Below the pieces are notes generated by a model. It made no database searches and had not been told where the DNA came from. It was given only the letters and a program-made list of their open reading frames with translations. This document shows, in pieces, positions 1 through 10,264 of a stretch of DNA of 64,000 nucleotides. The translations under genes were made by a program, and so were the position numbers. The stretch covers positions 744,001 through 808,000 of the forward strand of contig JAQFVV010006469.1 of the NCBI GenBank assembly GCA_028023455.1, in the 5' to 3' direction. Source of the stretch: Epiperipatus broadwayi (Eukaryota > Onychophora > Udeonychophora > Euonychophora > Peripatidae). The stretch's first letter is position 1. Each line of letters begins with the position of its first letter.

Positions 1-717
1 TAGTTTTTAATTTCTTTTAATTCATTTAGTTGGTACTGAGAAATTTTGTATTTCTCTTATTTCTTTTGACAAAAGAAAACTGCCGTATTGTAATCGAATT
101 AGTTGCAATTATTAATATTAAATTTTATTAAAATGAAATCTTTAATAATAAAAAAGAAAGCAACTTTTCTAAAGGTTATAAAAAGTAATATATATATATT
201 TAAAAAAAGTTCAAATATAAAAACTATAAATGGCAAGATTTATAAATAAAAATGATGATTTGGGCAGTTCTATTGATTTTGAACATAAAGTGACAGTACT
301 ATTTTACTTAGCATAAGGATTTTTTTTAAGACAACTTATTGACAAAATATTACTTTAAAAAAACCTATAGAGATTCCAAACAAAAAATAGATTCACTGTT
401 GGTTTTATTAATGTCTTCAATTCTGTTACTGTAACCGTAGATTTAACAATCATTGCCACTATGGTCCATAATGTGTTTGTCCAATTCTACAGGAGCAGTT
501 TTTGAGAGCAATGAGCATGGGTTGTTCTAAGTTTGATGATAAGACTTAACTTATTTCTGGTGAGATAAAATCCAATTCACTGCACTATTAAACCTGAAAA
601 AATAAATTTGTTTGGAATCTCATATAAATTTCTTTTTAAACAAATTTCTTTTTAAACACCATAATTCTTGGTTGTAGATTTTTGAGTGAATATCCAGAAA
701 GGAAATCTGGCTTTGAG
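1..717. other. AT-rich sequence, no gene seen
   Basis: Low-complexity AT-rich DNA with frequent stops in all frames. I see no domain, tRNA or mobile-element end in it. Confidence 0.5.
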
Positions 718-811
718 TTTTTTTTCCATATGTCAAAGCATCAGTCGGGAAGTGAACCTGTGACAACTGTCTGCAAGCAAGCTGTTGCTGACCTCTCAGC
801 TACCAACATTC
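718..811 (-). repeat. tRNA-derived SINE copy 1 (degenerate)
   Basis: On the minus strand this reads as a tRNA-like body ending in an A-run (the T-run at about 718-726 on the plus strand). It matches the copies at 4921-5025, 9894-9995, 41791-41900 and 17812-17909: an A-box-like segment near the 5' end, a hairpin around the anticodon position, and a B-box-like segment before the tail. This copy is the most diverged, and I could not define a target-site duplication. A 67-codon plus-strand frame across it has no coding significance. Confidence 0.65.
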
Positions 812-822
812 TACTTCAGTGC

Positions 823-1712
823 ATGAAATATATTAATTTATTTGATAAAATGTATCCAATAAAAAAGTCAAGTAATCCTAAATAATAATAGATACATGAT
901 AACAGTCAAGCACAACATTAACATTTAAGTAATGAACAAATTTTAAAAAATATTTCCAAATCTTTCAATTCTCAATCCTGCAGGACATTTATTTGTATAT
1001 TAAGTACAATCACCACAACAAATTATTGTAACCAATAGACTACATTTGATCATAATCAATGAAAGTTTGACATTGCCTGCCTTCTCTGCTATACATTAAT
1101 ACATTGAATTAAACTATTTATTAATTTACTTCTAAGACTTTTACCACTATTTATATTTGACTGTGACTTAGTTCATTCAAATTTATCTAAGAGTTACATT
1201 TACTTATACCTTAATAATTTAAAATACTGCATTATTGTATAACAAAAGATTAAAATTCAATAAATACAACTTTATAAAAGTGGTAACCAATAGAAAGCTA
1301 TTCCTAATAAGAATCAAACATACTATTTGCATGAGCTTGATTTTATTTTTTTTGAGTCTGTTTTGGAGTAAAAAACTTAATATGTATGTAGTCATATGAA
1401 AGGTATAAATTTTATATATATATATATATATAGTGAAGCTATGGTTTCTATTATATTTTGTTTGGATTTCTCTCTTAACACACACATATATGCAAGAATT
1501 GTTTTACTATTATCTGGATTATCCTGTAATTGAGTAGTAATTTTTAACACACACATATGCTTATATATAAAGATACTTTTTATATGTATAATATGCATAC
1601 ATAAATTAAGATTATAATATAAACAAAAAATTTAAAAGATAATGCATATATATATATATGGTGTATGTTCATTCAATCACATTTACTTAGATAATATTAA
1701 TAATAGTAGAAG
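823..1712. other. AT-rich sequence with short TA microsatellites
   Basis: No gene recognised. Short TA runs lie near 1414-1431 and 1647-1660. The short minus-strand frames here are AT-rich low-complexity peptides without domain character. Confidence 0.5.
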
Positions 1713-1714
1713 TA

Positions 1715-2583
1715 CCCCTGGATCCCATTTTATGTGATAGATAGGTTCCTCAGAAAACACGCGCAAATGAAATTGCGCAAAAATAGACGTAACTTACATT
1801 GAAAAAGGGGGGATGCGGTCTGTGATTTTTCAAAATTTGCATAAAAGCAAAGCACCAACGTAAAATTACTTTAAAATTCACACAAAAAAAAATAAGGAAA
1901 TAAAATATGACTAATAAAAAATTTCAAATTTGAAAAAAATTGATACAAGACAAACTTTTTTTAACTATAATATTTAATTTTATTCAAAATAATATATTTT
2001 TATGCATAATTTACAGTACAGTAATTTACATTTTTTTATACACGTTTTAATTATTATGATTTTCTGGTGACAACATAATTAGTAATTAATCTTTGAGACG
2101 ATGATTTTATTAATTGTTTATGAAGCTCACGATATCCAGACATACAACCATTTAGCTCTCGTTGGAATTTAAGAGCACATTAATGATTAGTGTCATTAAT
2201 AAGAAAATAATAATTGATTACATTCTTTTTTAAAAAGCAAAAACAGAATGTGATTTAAAATGCAAAATTAACACGCACAATGTTTGAACAAATTTACATT
2301 ATAATCTTGTAAAATTTAATATGTGTATACATAAAATGTGGAAATCATGATTTTAATTTCATTATTGCATAAAATCTTACTATTATAAAGCACTGAAAAT
2401 ATTGAAATTACTAAGATGAAAGTCGAATTCCAATAATGTGCTATTACTTTCAATATAACGTAAGTGCGCGAAATTTATTATTTAAAGTAATAGCGCTTTA
2501 TCGGAAATCGACTTCCGGTGAAACACGAATCGCGTAACTTCAAAATCATGTTAAATAAGTCCGCGTAAAAAGAGACCCAGGTG
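1715..2583. mobile_element. Tigger/pogo-like DNA transposon, deletion derivative (copy 1)
   Basis: The left end starts CCCCTGGATCCCATTTTATG and the right end reads back as CACCTGGGTCTC, so the element has terminal inverted repeats. It is flanked by TA on both sides (1713-1714 and 2584-2585), the target duplication of Tc1/mariner/pogo elements. The copies at 34754-36105 and 62417-63475 share the ends and much of the interior. The termini resemble Tigger ends, which carry a similar CTCGTTTTAT-type run. On the minus strand about 2080-2180 can be read as a short peptide that might be the end of a transposase, but this is weak. No intact transposase is present, so mobilisation would have been in trans. 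Confidence 0.8.
2411..2517. repeat. Internal inverted repeat inside Tigger-like copy 1
   Basis: Imperfect arms of about 38 bp, beginning near 2419 with AGTCGAATTCC and ending with GGAAATCGACTT, enclose a short spacer containing GTAAGTGCGCG. The same palindrome lies at 35885-35992 in copy 2 but not in copy 3. It is either an ancient nested MITE or a structural part of one subfamily. Confidence 0.6.
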
Positions 2584-2585
2584 TA

Positions 2586-3465
2586 ATAATAATAAGCTTA
2601 CTATATTTTATCTTTATTTTTTAAAAATAAAATGGACTATGAACTGTGACATTATTAATCTTTCAAAACTGTTGATATATCAAAACAATTCAGTTTCATT
2701 GTAATTAAACACATGTTATGGAATCTACATAATCATTTCCTACTACTATAAATAAACAACTTGGAATTACCATTATAAATTCTTGACTAAATTCTTTATA
2801 TAGGCTTTAAACTTTCTAATATATAGACTAACATCTACAGTATTGTTTTACCGATTCATAATCTTTTATCCATAAATTCAATTTTATCTTTTAATATAGT
2901 TATACCTTTAGCCATTTAGAGTGGAAACAAGGATGGCAGGAATATGCTTTTCTTTTTTGCCTTATTTGATTAATAAATGATTTATTATTTTTGAATTTTT
3001 TTACACACAAGATTTTTTTTTGCCACTAATAATTAATTGCTTAAAGAAAAAAATATTTTACGAATTCTCTTAAATTTAATAGAGTTTTCAGCTTTACTCT
3101 TAGAAAGTATTATAGTAATTGAAATACAATGCTATATTGAGTTTTTGGGTGAAAAAAAGTAAAAAAATGCTTCTGTTTTCACTTTATTTAATTCAAAGAA
3201 AATATTTAATAAACCAAATCAATTTAGTGTGGATTCTCCATGATAAAAAAAAACCCAGCTACTAACATACTGTTTATGTTACAGATTTATAAAATTTACT
3301 AAATTTATAAATGTTTGATATTTTTTGTTTATTTACATTTTATCTGAATAGTATATAATTGAAATAGTACTATTCATGAAACAAGCAAATCTGAATATGT
3401 TACTAAGATAATCTAAAAGCTAGATTTCTAAAGAATTATTTAAATGAACTTGTCTAAATAATACC
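2586..3465. other. AT-rich sequence, nothing recognised
   Basis: A-runs and T-runs with dense stops. No coding or RNA gene signature was seen. Confidence 0.5.
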
Positions 3466-3645
3466 CACCTTTTGTGAGCATATATATATAAATTTATTTA
3501 AATTGTTGTTTGGGTATATAATTTCTTAATAATATATTCAAACTTGTTTATTCTGTGAATAAGTTTAATATGTCAGCATTACATATTTAATAAGGCATAA
3601 TATTATTTATGTACTCATTAAAAAGTCATTAGAGTTGAAATAGTG
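3466..3645 (+). repeat. Dispersed repeat, family also at 30.9-31.4 kb
   Basis: Shares a run of similar blocks with 30935-31110 and 31300-31445: a CACCTTTTGT-type start, an AATTTATTT block, TAATATATTCA, a TTCTGTGAATA block and a TGTACTCATTAAAAA block in the same order. This is a dispersed non-coding repeat of unknown class. Confidence 0.5.
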
Positions 3646-3649
3646 TATA

Positions 3650-4425
3650 TTTATATAATGCATATCATGGTTTCATTGTATTCACATTAAGAAATGATTT
3701 GAATTATGTTCTAAATTTTGTCATCAATAACAGCTAAAAAATTTAATGAAAGTAAAATTATGTATATAGTAAACGTAAATAGCTTTGACTAATTCACTGC
3801 AACATATGTCTTTCCAGCACAATCCCATATAGAAGTAATCAAGTAAAAAATATCCAGAAGGTGAGTCAGTTCTAGTTAGTGATAGTCTTTCAATTTTTCC
3901 TTTTTTGTTTAAATCCTTATCTAACAATAATTAAATGAATAACAAAACTATTAGCTAAGAACCAGCTATCTAAAAAAATATTAAACTTATTTAGAAATTC
4001 TGAAAGATCTGAAAAAATATTTAATTTCTATTCGGATTCAAAACTCAGGTCACTGCATGGAAATTTGATGTATCACTACTTCATGAGACTTTAAATTTAC
4101 ACACACACATACATACATACACACTCATATATATATATATGACATTATGTACTTACATCTAAGAGATTTTGAATGCATTCCTGCTGTATCTTTTAAATAG
4201 ACAAACATTTATAAAGGTTAAATAATTAGACTAAAAAATATAAACATTTTATAATGAAAACAATAACAACAATAACAACAAAAAAAAAATGCAAACATTT
4301 TTTTTTTTTGGAAAAAGAATAATAACACCTAATATACTTATTATAATTTATTGATTGATTATAAAATATAAACTAGAAATATAATTTAAAATTCATCTCA
4401 AACATCCATGATTGATCATCACTAA
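3650..4425. other. AT-rich sequence with short CA/TA microsatellites
   Basis: Holds simple repeats near 4098-4140 (CA, CATA, TA). The 67-codon minus-strand frame at 3724-3927 shows no recognisable domain. Confidence 0.5.
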
Positions 4426-4429
4426 AATA

Positions 4430-4700
4430 TCACATTTCACCATATCCTATGTGCTACTAAAATAGTAGAAAACTCATTATACAGTAGTGACACCCAGTGC
4501 AAGCACTAGTAATCAATTGATGAATTAGATCCTGAGATCTTGGAACAGTGCTCTCAGATCCAAGACTGATCACTGATGAAAGCCACAAGTTATGAATTAG
4601 TCTGGACATTAGATTGAGATTTTATGCAAAACCTTCTTGCATCCATTGATTATTAAGACTTACAATAGGTGGAATTATTGTCTGGAGAATTTGCTATTGA
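4430..4700. repeat. Dispersed hairpin-repeat family, old copy
   Basis: Contains the family block ACAGTAGTG followed by GTGCAAGCA, and later CCATTGATTATTAAGACTTAC. These are shared with copies near 10150-10262, 11085-11285, 27746-27892 and 40012-40147. The interior has an inverted repeat around GAGATCTTGGAACAGTGCTC. It is non-coding and strongly diverged. Confidence 0.5.
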
Positions 4701-4920
4701 AGTAATTAATTGTATAATTATATACATAAAACTATTTACTTGCATAAGCACATATTAATTGATGCACTATAAAAAATTGACAAAAGTATAACTATATAAA
4801 GTGACAAAAAAATCAAGTCAAATGTCACATGACTTAACTTAATAAGCTTGGATTTACAAATGTTATATATAAAGCTTGTTAAGAGCTTATTTTGCGAACT
4901 CTATATCTAACTATATAAAG

Positions 4921-5025
4921 TTTTTTTTTCCATGTGTCATAGCATTGGCTGGGAAGCAAACCTGCTAACCCAGGACAACTGCTTGTAAGGCAGCTGAGCT
5001 GACCTCTCAACCACCAATGCTTGAC
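4921..5025 (-). repeat. tRNA-derived SINE copy 2 with 12-bp target duplication
   Basis: A 105-bp element in minus orientation. It is flanked by AACTATATAAAG at 4909-4920 and 5026-5037, a 12-bp duplication expected from LINE-assisted retroposition. On the minus strand it starts GTCAAGCATTGGTGG (A-box region), has a B-box-like GGTTTGCTTCCCAGC segment and ends in an A-run. The body is essentially tRNA plus tail, with no unrelated 3' domain, so it is a simple SINE or a repeatedly retroposed tRNA pseudogene. Confidence 0.8.
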
Positions 5026-5037
5026 AACTATATAAAG

Positions 5038-6200
5038 TTTACACACATATTTACACATGTAGAGAAAAACTTTTATCCTTAAAAAGATAAATCATTCTAT
5101 TGGTTTAAATATAATCAAATATTAAAATTTGATCTACTGTATGAATAAATATAAAAAAGATTAAGGTTGATGAAGAGATGCTGCTGACTTTTATATTGAT
5201 GATGAAATCATAAAAAGTGACTAATAAATTTTCCTTCTTGGATTTATCATTAATCACAAACAAAAAATCCACCAATCATTTTTTTTGTCAACTGATAATG
5301 AATAAGTATAATGAAATGTTTGGAAAAGATTTTTAAATACAAGGACACACTTTTAAGAATAAAAAAGCATAGTTGTTTACTTTATGAATGTAAAAAGTGA
5401 ATACTAAAAATAAAGAATCAATGATTTTAAACTGAGATCATGGACAAAAAGTTTCTTTTTTAATTTTTACTGAATCTATTGAATAAATTGTATTAATCAT
5501 AATGATGAAATATTAAAGCACAAAAAGGTTAAATTGAATAAAATAAAGTTACACATGATTATTGTTGTTATATACACATATATATAATATCATTTGCTAA
5601 AAACTAAACTAGTCAAGGTAATAAATCAAGAATACTAATTTAAAATTAAATCATTAGCTAAAATCAAAATTAAAAATTTATTATCAATGGTTTTCCTGAC
5701 AAAGCAGACTTCTCACATGCAAAATAATACAAAACAACACAAATATATCCTATTTGCTTCTTCCTATAATTCCAACTCTTATTCCAATTTTATTTAATAC
5801 TAAAAGAAATTTTAAACAAATTAATAGTTTCAGACTTATAAATCTTTATTAAAATAGGTTATCTAATTTTTTTAATATTTTAATTCTAAATATAATACAG
5901 AACATAAAATGTTGTTTAAGTAGACCAAGGTTTTTTTAAAAAAAAATGAAATGAAGGAAAAAAATAAAGAATGTCTTTTAATAAAGACTTATGATTCTGA
6001 GGCTATGAATTTATTTAAAACTTCTTTTAATATTAAAGGTAATTAAAATGTTAGTTGGGATTGGAGAATGATAATATAGTATAGGAGTATATTTGTGTTA
6101 TTTTACACTTAAAAAATCTGCTATGATAAAGAAAGTATTGGTAGTAAAAAATTTAATTTGATTTTGCCAAATAATTTAATTTTGAATCAGATTACTTAGC
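5038..6200. other. AT-rich sequence, no gene seen
   Basis: No open frame of note, no RNA gene and no transposon end recognised. Confidence 0.5.
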
Positions 6201-6205
6201 TAACA

Positions 6206-6574
6206 TATCATTATCATCATCAACCATTACCAATCCACTGCAGGATGAATGTTTCTTCAAGTTTAATCCATCTTCTTCAATCTTTAGCTTTTCTTCACAT
6301 CACCCCTGCACACTTTCTTATTTCATTCATCCATCTCTCATGTGGGCTCTTTTTAAGTCTTTTACAATCTCTTGGAATCCTGTTTAAGATTTCAATTGTT
6401 CATCTATTATCATCTCTTCTACAAATATGTCCAGCCCAACTACACTTCAGTCTTATTTTTTCAATGAGGTCAGTAATACCTGTTTGTTCTCTTGCCCATA
6501 TATTGCATTTTTGATCTCTTCTTGTTACTCCTAACATGCATCTCTCCTACTTCTTTGAATGGTCTGAAGTCTCT
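6206..6574 (-). mobile_element. RTE-type LINE, 5'-truncated 3' tail
   Basis: Near-identical in order and wording to 50183-50575, the 3' end of the RTE LINE on the minus strand. On the minus strand it encodes the end of the reverse transcriptase ORF (the GHIARR-type C-terminal region) and then runs into the ATGATG-rich 3' end typical of RTE elements. Homology stops where the TC repeat begins at 6571, the signature of 5' truncation during target-primed reverse transcription. The 89-codon plus-strand frame is the complement of this tail. Confidence 0.85.
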
Positions 6575-6594
6575 CTCTCTCTCTCTCTCTCTCT

Positions 6595-6678
<84 letters not shown>
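6571..6678. repeat. Compound microsatellite (TC)n(TA)n
   Basis: A TC run at about 6571-6596 passes into a TA run to about 6678, adjoining the truncation point of the LINE fragment. The two plus-strand frames across it encode only Ser-Leu and Ile-Tyr repeats and are not genes. Confidence 0.95.
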
Positions 6679-6680
<2 letters not shown>

Positions 6681-6748
6681 TTATAATAACAATGAGTATA
6701 TTTATTTTTATAGCACTATGTTTTTTTATCTGTAAAAGCAGTACATAA

Positions 6749-8215
6749 ATTAATCATTATATTGTAACATCCACTGCTCTATTAGGGTTTTTACAAGTTC
6801 ACTACACATATTCGGTGACCAAATTATGTCCTATCTATTAAATTTGTTTCGTCAGACAATTCAGTAAGATTTAATGGATGCAATTATTTTTCCTAGTCAC
6901 ATAACACCCTTTTAACTAATGTAACTACTAAAATAATGGGCTCAAGTAAGCCAGCTTTTAATTTATTTGAAAGGTGCCATGATTCTGTATCAGAATTCAC
7001 TGGCTAAATCCCTTTTATTTAGTTAGTTACAATGAAATTATCTGGAAACTCCGGAGGATTGAGTTTCAGTACAGTGTTGGCAAAGGTGAATTATATTTTC
7101 AAATCTTAATAATTAACGTTAATAAATTTATTAATAATCATTAATAACATACAATGAATAGTTAGTATTAGAAATAAATATTTTTATTTTAACAAATTAA
7201 AATATAAAAATAAAAAAAAACACATTATGAATTAATTAATTGGAAAGATAACATGCACGCCAATCCAGATATGAATCAATTAATAAAAAAAAACAGTTCA
7301 GAAATTATAATTCTTAGGTAAACAAGATTCTCTTGATAATAGAATTTAAAGTCTTTATTGGGATTATTTTAAGCTTATTTTAAGAATTGTTTGCAAACTT
7401 TAAGTCTCAATCGGGAAATGTTACTCTTAACTTACTGGTAAGTTGGTGTAGGTTTTTGGGATCCCGAGCTCATAAGAATTTCCATTGGTCTCTCCTTCCA
7501 GCATCTTCCATTATTGTTCCATTCTATAGCTGGAGAAAAGGCATGCTTGTAGTGACCCTTTCATTGGAAAAAGCAGTCTTCACAAGGCCCATTTCCATGC
7601 TTGCATGACAGCTTGGTACAGCAAGTGGTATACCTGTGCAGAAGTATATTACTGCCACATGTTATGCTTGCAGAAACCTCCAACTCTCAGACATGTAACT
7701 AAAAGGTAAAGAGAAAAGTTGTCCTCTTCTTTTTATACCTCGATCCAGTTTTTGAAACTTCTGCACATCCTTTTATCAGCATATAAGATAATAATCTTGT
7801 ACACTCTCTCTTAAATTTAAGTTACAAAGTCCTCCTTTCACAAAGACCCTCTGCCATTTTTAATTAGCTAAAATATTTTTCTTTTAGCTTATCTGGATTA
7901 GTAATTTGTGTGTCTTTTGTTCTTTTCAATTTTTACTTTAATTTTTAATTAGATACAAAAAAAAAAATATGGATGAAAATTTTACTTTCATTGTAAGTTT
8001 TAAAAAAAAAGATTATACAAACGAAAAATTTAATTACATCTTTTTAGTAAGAATGCTAAATTTACTTTTTTTTTCTTAGCTTTTAAATATCTTACCAGAT
8101 GCCAATATATTTGTATTATATAAACAAACAGTACAATATATATGATTAATATTACAGCTAATACTGACTGCTGTAAATTGTAAAAATTTCACAGACGTCA
8201 ATAATAAAAACATAG
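6749..8215. other. Mostly AT-rich; somewhat more complex patch at 7390-7700
   Basis: The patch around 7390-7700 is less AT-rich than its surroundings and holds a 73-codon plus-strand frame, but I recognise no domain and no convincing splice arrangement. It could be an old transposon fragment or an unrecognised exon. The rest shows nothing. Confidence 0.4.
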
Positions 8216-8219
8216 CACA

Positions 8220-8400
8220 TGGAATTAAAAGTGATTAATTTATATCTTCACACTCTCATTTCCAAATGCTTAAGGTTTGCCTATACATATACATTTGGAT
8301 TAAAAAGGTAGAGTGGATTCATTCTACCTTTTTAAAAGACTTTATCGTGTGATTGGAAAGAAGAGTATTCCTCAAAAGTGTTTATTACTTTAAAGCATAT
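8220..8400 (-). repeat. Diverged single fragment of the 349-bp palindrome unit
   Basis: Aligns by eye with the right-arm orientation of the 33-34.7 kb array. In order it carries a TATCTTCACACT block, a CTTAAGGTTTGCC block, an ACATTTGG block, GTGGATTCATTCT, a GAGTATTC block and TTTAAAGCATATGTA. It is old compared with the near-identical units at 33-34.7 kb, so the family existed before that array was made. Confidence 0.55.
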
Positions 8401-9885
8401 GTATAATGGGTTTTATCCCTAATGAATTACTTATAATAATATTAGATATCACTGAGAATAATAATAAAAAATATTTAATAATATATGCACAGTATATTAG
8501 TATATACAATTATAATGGTCAGTTAAAGAAGGAAAGTCAGTTAATTAAAAAATAAGCAAACATAAAATTAGCAGGGAACAAATTTAAATTGATTCATATT
8601 TAAACTAGCATTTTTCTTTAATTATACACTCAACCATAATTATAAACAATACATTCTTTGTTATTAATATCTTAACACTTACTTGCCTAATATTTAGCCA
8701 AACTGTTTACTTACACACTCGATCACAATTATAAACAATATTATTTTCTATTAACATATTAATTAACTCTTACATGACTAATATTTCCCCTTTTTAACAA
8801 TCAAGAGAAAATGAGCGTATGGAAAGTAATATGCAGACCCATGTATACACACACACATACGATAACACATTGTTTACCTATGCACTTTCCACAGTTATTC
8901 TATATAAATAGAATATGGTTTAACATATTACCACATTAGTGCTTCTACGCTTAATGTTTACTCTTCATAACAAGTGCAAGAAAATAAATGTATATAGAAA
9001 AATTAAATATACTTATGCAAATATATTGAAAAATGTACTCCCTTCCCCCAACAGATATGTTGTTTATCTATGTACTCTCACAATTTAAATAATAGTAAAT
9101 GTATTGTAATTAATATAGGGTAAAGTCTTCAGAAGCAAAAAAAGTTTTTAAATAATTATTTATTAAACAATTTACTCAGTAAAAATTTAGAAATAACAAC
9201 TCAATAAACAAAAAAATTATGGCAAATATAACATTGTATTCTTGAAACAAAGTAATCTCACTTTTTAACTGAAACAAAATAGTAACATAATTTTACTTAT
9301 AATGGCTATGATAACATTTAAAACTGATGATCTCATTTATAGCTTTGATAGCTTTAAACAATTGATATGGTTGTACGATTCATCAAATAAAAAGGCCCAT
9401 TATGCTATTCATATTGTTTTAAGTGTATAACAACAAATATGCAATTCTAGAAATTAAAACATTTTACAATAATATGGCAAAAATTTGAGCTTGATTGACT
9501 ATATAAATCACACAAAATACATAGTATGTATATATCTAAAACATATAAAATAAATCTTCTGGATATTTATAGAAAAGAATATATATATATATACTGAGTC
9601 AAAATTAAACCTAAATCTAAAAGTAATATATTGTTTAATAGTAATCGTAATTAGAAGTAGCTAGATTTGTAAGATATAAAGAACATGTTGGAAGCTGGAT
9701 AAAAGATTTAGCAATTAGAGATTTCATTGAGAATAAGTGACTTTCCTTTTATTGTTCTAAAAAGCACTTACTAGAGAAGAGATTCTATTTAGCTGATCAT
9801 TTAGATCAAGACGTTCAAAAACAAAATTAGTAAAGAAAATTTTTTTCAGCATATTGTTAAACATTTAATAAGTTAAATAAAGATG
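8401..9885. other. AT-rich sequence, no gene seen
   Basis: Includes short CA and TA tracts. No coding, RNA or transposon-end signal found. Confidence 0.5.
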
Positions 9886-9893
9886 CTATAACA

Positions 9894-9995
9894 TTTTTTT
9901 TCTCATGTGTGATACACCAGCTGGGAAGTGAACCCCTAACCCGGACAACTGCTTGTAAGCAGCTGTCGCTGATCTCTCGACCACCAATGCTTGAC
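9894..9995 (-). repeat. tRNA-derived SINE copy 3
   Basis: On the minus strand it starts GTCAAGCATTGGTGGTCGAG, contains an 8-bp hairpin with TACA loop (CAGCTGCT / AGCAGTTG in the consensus), then a B-box-like region and an A-run. The flanks AGATGCTATA and AGATGGTATA look like a slightly decayed target duplication. Confidence 0.75.
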
Positions 9996-10149
9996 AGAAG
10001 ATGGTATAGCTTTAATCGAAAGATTTGACAATCTTCCAATTTACATTCTAATTCTTTATATAGTATAAAAATTATTTGTGTAGATTAAATTCAAACTCTT
10101 CTTTTGGTGTGTAATTGACTAAATAAATTTAATTTATCTATTATTATAT

Positions 10150-10262
10150 TTGAATCACATAGGACCACCATTTCTTATGCTTACTTATAGCACCCACTGA
10201 TTACTAAGACTTACAGTAGGAGGCGCAATTGTAAGGAGAAAGTTGCTTCTGTGATATTTGAA
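10150..10262. repeat. Dispersed hairpin-repeat family, fragment
   Basis: The block ACTGATTACTAAGACTTACAG followed by GGAGGCGCAATTGT matches 4645-4690. It is a fragment only, with no terminal duplication recognised. Confidence 0.45.
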
Positions 10263-10264
10263 GC

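Noticed and set aside
4573-4610. CTGATGA as a further hammerhead core
   Set aside because: No paired stem II and no GAAA at the right distance.
4921-5025. Functional tRNA gene
   Set aside because: Anticodon arm does not form a 7-base loop, copies have A tails and target duplications, and the family is dispersed.
6492-6748. Two plus-strand frames rich in Ser-Leu and Ile-Tyr
   Set aside because: They only translate the (TC)n(TA)n microsatellite.
7387-7608. 73-codon plus-strand frame as a gene
   Set aside because: No recognisable domain, splice sites or homologous copy; kept only as an unassigned complex patch.
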